Assembly (NCBI GenBank): GCA_900542155.1
Contig: UQMD01000006.1
Span: forward strand, 1-64,000
Direction of reading: 5' to 3'
Length of the DNA stretch: 64,000 nt
Source: an uncultured Collinsella sp.
GTDB lineage: Bacteria > Actinomycetota > Coriobacteriia > Coriobacteriales > Coriobacteriaceae
The position numbers and the translations under genes are program-made. The notes under the pieces were generated by a model. The model ran no database searches and was not told where the DNA came from. It saw only the letters and a program-made list of their open reading frames with translations. Positions 61,703 to 64,000 of this stretch are shown here, piece after piece (position 1 is the first letter of the stretch; each line of letters starts with the position of its first letter).

Positions 61703-61987
61703 CTACTTTTTCCGATAGCGGCGGTTACAGCTCGTCGATGAACCCATTACTTCAATGAGTCCTTTATCCGCCATTTTTGGCAGATGGTAACGGACGGACG
61801 AAAACTGGCATTCCGTCTCTCTAAACAAGGTGCTTATCTCTCTAACTTTAGAGAGATAAGCACCTTGTTTAGAGAGACATTTAGAGAGATGTATCGAATT
61901 CACTGCTAGATAGCCTAAGGCCATCTCTCTAACCGAGCTTCCCATTAGAGAGACATTTAGAGAGACGAGCGTAATCTCTCTAACCAT
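61703..61987 (-). pseudogene. Winged-helix C-terminal remnant containing a perfect palindrome
   Basis: A 94-codon open frame. Its last ~45 residues look like the C-terminal winged helix of Fic/AlbA-type proteins (CQFSSVRYHLPKMADKGLIE, then VMGSSTSCNRRYRKK). The first half is TCTCTCTAA-derived low complexity (REITLVSLNVSLM, HLSKCLSKQGAYLSK). Most of the gene is absent and no ribosome site is evident. A 60-bp perfect palindrome (61818-61877) lies within it. I consider it a broken gene. Confidence 0.45.
61818..61877. repeat. 60-bp near-perfect palindrome
   Basis: The arms 61818-61846 and 61849-61877 are perfect 29-nt complements with only 2 nt between them (start CTCTCTAAACAAGGTGC). Further CTCTCTAA / TTAGAGAG copies continue to 61985. 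The element could extrude as a cruciform. Confidence 0.9.
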
Positions 61988-62055
61988 GGGCGCCGCTCAT
62001 TAAAGCGTACACATCCCAACCGCACCCTAAGTTGCGGTGAAACGGCTCCCGTTTT

Positions 62056-62100
62056 ACCTACCAAAAAGGGACAGGTTTATTTTGGCAGGTTTTATCTGGG
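62056..62100 (+). repeat. ACCTGCCAAAAAGGGACAGG repeat, copy 4
   Basis: Same element as 61583-61627 with one change in the left arm (ACCTACC). It directly follows a half-copy of the AAGTTGCGGTG family (62031-62041). Confidence 0.85.
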
Positions 62101-62111
62101 GAAACGCAGAC

Positions 62112-62145
62112 AGGGCCGCGACGCCTATAGCGTCGCGGCCCTTTT
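62112..62145. terminator. Terminator of the transketolase/PTS IIA operon
   Basis: AGGGCCGCGACGC and GCGTCGCGGCCCT form a 13-bp perfect stem with a short loop, 40 nt beyond the IIA stop on the minus strand; its plus-strand T-run suggests it may act in both directions. Confidence 0.7.
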
Positions 62146-62184
62146 CCTTGGAGAAGGATCGATTAATGGAACGGAGAGCCCGTT

Positions 62185-62637
62185 CTAGCCCTCGAGCCCG
62201 GCGTTGATGAGCTCGGCAATCTCGACAGGATCGGTGCTTTCGCGCACCCTGTCACGGAAGCCAGCATCCATCAGCATCACGGCAGCCTTGGAGAGCAGAC
62301 GCAGGTGCGTGGTTCCCGCTTCGCCGGCGGGCACGTACAGCGCGAGCGCCACATCGACGGGCACGCCATCAAAGCTCGGCCACTCAACAGGCTCGGACAG
62401 CTTGAGCACGGCCACGCCCGGTGTATGGATCGCATCGCTCTTGGCATGCGGAACGGCAAAACCGGCGACGAGGCCAGTCTCGGCCTCGTTTTCGCGAGCA
62501 ATAAAAGCCGCCTCTACAGCAGACGCGTCATCGGCAAAACCAAGCTCAACAGCCTGCTCGGACAGATAATGCAGCGCGTCCTCGCGCGAGGCGGCGGCGT
62601 AGCCAATCGTCACTTGGTTGGCAGATACAAACCCCAT
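62185..62637 (-). CDS. PTS IIA component (fructose/mannitol-type IIA-2)
   Basis: 150 aa PTS_EIIA type-2 protein. The phosphohistidine is in VAGFAVPHAKSDA; VALALYVPAGEAGTTHLRLL is family-typical. It lies 12 nt downstream of the transketolase C-terminal subunit gene, so it is co-transcribed. Its IIB/IIC partners are not within the window and may lie beyond the right edge, or it may serve a distant permease. Terminal gene of the operon. Confidence 0.92.
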   Translation of the reverse strand: MGFVSANQVTIGYAAASREDALHYLSEQAVELGFADDASAVEAAFIARENEAETGLVAGFAVPHAKSDAIHTPGVAVLKLSEPVEWPSFDGVPVDVALALYVPAGEAGTTHLRLLSKAAVMLMDAGFRDRVRESTDPVEIAELINAGLEG

Positions 62638-62649
62638 GGAAAGCCTTCC

Positions 62650-63588
62650 TTACAACACGGACCTGACCGCAGCTTCGATGCCGTCGGCGTCCAAACCGTA
62701 CTTATGCAGCAAATCGACCGCAGGGCCGGACTCGCCGTACACATCGCGCACGCCGACGCGACGCATCGGCACTGGATGCTGCTCCGCGAGCACCGAGGCA
62801 ACGGCCTCGCCAAGACCACCGATAATCGAATGCTCCTCGGCGGTGACCACGCGACCGGTCTTCTTGGCGCTGGCAACCACCAAACGCTCATCGAGCGGTT
62901 TGATCGTATGCATGTTGATGACCTCAGCATCGATGCCGTCGGCAGCGAGCGCCTCGGCAGCAGCGAGTGCCTCAGCGACCATGAGACCGCACGCGACGAT
63001 CGTGACATCAGAGCCCTCCCGTACAACAACACCGCGGCCGATCTTGAACTCGTAGTCCTCGTGATCGTTGATGACCGGTGTTGCCAGGCGGCCGAAGCGC
63101 ATGTAGACCGGCCCCTCAAACTCATAGGCGGCGCGCACACAGGCGCGGGCCTCGACATCGTCGGCGGGAACGACCACCGTCATACCCGGAATCGTACGCA
63201 TGAGTGCGATATCCTCGCAGCACTGGTGCGTGGCGCCGTCCTCGCCCACCGAAATGCCGGCATGGGTGGCGCCAATCTTGACGTTGAGGTGCGGGTAGCC
63301 AATGGAATTGCGGACCTGCTCGTAGGCGCGACCGGCGGCAAACATCGCAAAGGTGCTCGCAAAAGCAACGCGGCCCGTGGTCGCGATGCCGGCGGCAAGA
63401 CCCATCAGGTTGCTCTCGGCGATGCCGGCATCGTAAAAGCGCTCAGGATGGGCAGTCTTAAACTTACCCGTCTGCGTAGCGGCAGCCAGGTCGGCATCGA
63501 GCACTACAAAGTCATCGTGCTCATTGCCCAGCTCGACGAGCGCCTCGCCGTAGCTTACGCGCGTGGCGACTTTTTTGACCTCTGCCAT
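62650..63588 (-). CDS. Transketolase, C-terminal (pyrimidine-binding) subunit
   Basis: 312 aa. This split-transketolase subunit holds the pyrimidine and C-terminal domains. Signatures are DADLAAATQTGKF, RFYDAGIAESNLMGLAAGIA, GVGEDGATHQCCEDIAL-type His loop (ISVGEDGATHQ) and TVVVPADDVEAR. With the N-terminal subunit it transfers two-carbon units via thiamine diphosphate in the pentose phosphate pathway. Its ATG overlaps the upstream subunit's stop (shared base 63588), so translation is coupled. Confidence 0.95.
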   Translation of the reverse strand: MAEVKKVATRVSYGEALVELGNEHDDFVVLDADLAAATQTGKFKTAHPERFYDAGIAESNLMGLAAGIATTGRVAFASTFAMFAAGRAYEQVRNSIGYPHLNVKIGATHAGISVGEDGATHQCCEDIALMRTIPGMTVVVPADDVEARACVRAAYEFEGPVYMRFGRLATPVINDHEDYEFKIGRGVVVREGSDVTIVACGLMVAEALAAAEALAADGIDAEVINMHTIKPLDERLVVASAKKTGRVVTAEEHSIIGGLGEAVASVLAEQHPVPMRRVGVRDVYGESGPAVDLLHKYGLDADGIEAAVRSVL

Positions 63589-64000
63589 TAGAGTTCCTCT
63601 CCTGCTGCCGCGAGCTCGGCCATGGCCTGCTCAAACTGCTCGTCATTGGGCGCCTTGCCATGCCAGCCAACCTGGTTCTCCATAAAGGAGACGCCTTTGC
63701 CCTTCACCGTCTCGGCGATGATAGCGACGGGCGCGCCGGTCACCTCGCGAGCTTCGGCGAAAGCCGCCTCAATCTGCGCCATGTCGTTGCCATCGGCTAG
63801 CTCTATCACATGCCACTTAAAGGCGCGGAACTTGTCGGCAAGCGGCATGGCCGAGTTGACTTCATCGATCGTGCCGTCAATCTGCAAGCCGTTGTGGTCG
63901 ACGACGGCAACAAGATTGTCGAGCGCATGGTTGCCGGCAAACATAGCCGCCTCCCACACCTGGCCTTCCTCGCACTCACCGTCGCCCAGCAACGTGTAGA
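63588..64000 (-). CDS. Transketolase, N-terminal (thiamine-binding) subunit, partial
   Basis: The visible 137 codons are the C-terminal half of the ThDP-binding subunit. LGDGECEEGQVWEAAMFAGN is the GDG-type ThDP motif, followed by NLVAVVDHNGLQIDGTIDEV, IIAETVKGKGVSFMENQVGW and HGKAPNDEQFEQAM. The frame is open to the right edge of the window, so the gene's 5' end lies outside; its full length is usually about 270-280 aa. Forms one enzyme with 62650-63588. Confidence 0.94.
   Translation of the reverse strand, partial: YTLLGDGECEEGQVWEAAMFAGNHALDNLVAVVDHNGLQIDGTIDEVNSAMPLADKFRAFKWHVIELADGNDMAQIEAAFAEAREVTGAPVAIIAETVKGKGVSFMENQVGWHGKAPNDEQFEQAMAELAAAGEEL

Overview
The window is high-GC chromosomal DNA with actinobacterial-style genes. 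Gene content and protein style (UlaA-like PTS with FSA-type transaldolases, split transketolase, LPXTG adhesins, DUF4143 ATPases, short KdpD) suggest a gut Coriobacteriia, most likely Collinsella. That assignment rests on recognition, not on a search. No phage, insertion sequence, plasmid or CRISPR array was seen.

Layout. 1-1.2 kb is a decaying patch: a LysR regulator with an internal deletion and a Gfo/Idh/MocA remnant. 1.4-3.5 kb is tex. 3.9-9.0 kb is a sugar locus: a PTS (IIA, IIB, UlaA-type IIC) bracketed by two FSA/transaldolases, with a divergent DeoR regulator. 9-18 kb holds a HAD phosphatase, rlmKL, a kdpDE-like two-component pair, the K+ transporter kup and a nitroreductase. 18-27 kb holds an LTA-synthase-like enzyme, a flavodoxin-like protein, a DUF4143 ATPase preceded by a 23-bp tandem array, and a heterodimeric ABC exporter. 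27-38 kb is a surface-protein island: two tandem coiled-coil LPXTG proteins, the SRP RNA gene ffs, and a 2500-residue LPXTG adhesin. 38-54 kb holds a TadA-glycerate kinase fusion, tRNA-Ser(TGA), TetR, lemA, ilvE, DedA, cysE, a MarR-controlled ABC pair, a second nitroreductase, a degenerate enhancer-binding-protein-like regulator and a YeiH transporter. 54-64 kb holds GntR, glmS, LacI, a second DUF4143 ATPase, a HAD mutase, larE, and a transketolase (two subunits)/PTS IIA operon that runs off the right edge.

Most striking points. (1) Homopolymer tracts sit at the 5' ends of all three surface-protein genes. Both tandem coiled-coil genes carry a C7 run at the end of the signal peptide that puts them out of frame. 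The giant adhesin has a G9 run just after a TTG start and is in frame. This looks like phase variation. (2) tRNA adenosine deaminase and glycerate kinase are encoded as one polypeptide. (3) Six 23-bp units at exact 23-bp spacing precede an AAA/DUF4143 gene. (4) Nearly every gap between convergent genes carries a long, often nested, perfect palindrome (arms up to 33 bp), and several interspersed palindromic families recur. (5) RlmKL has lost the catalytic motifs of its RlmL half but keeps those of its RlmK half.
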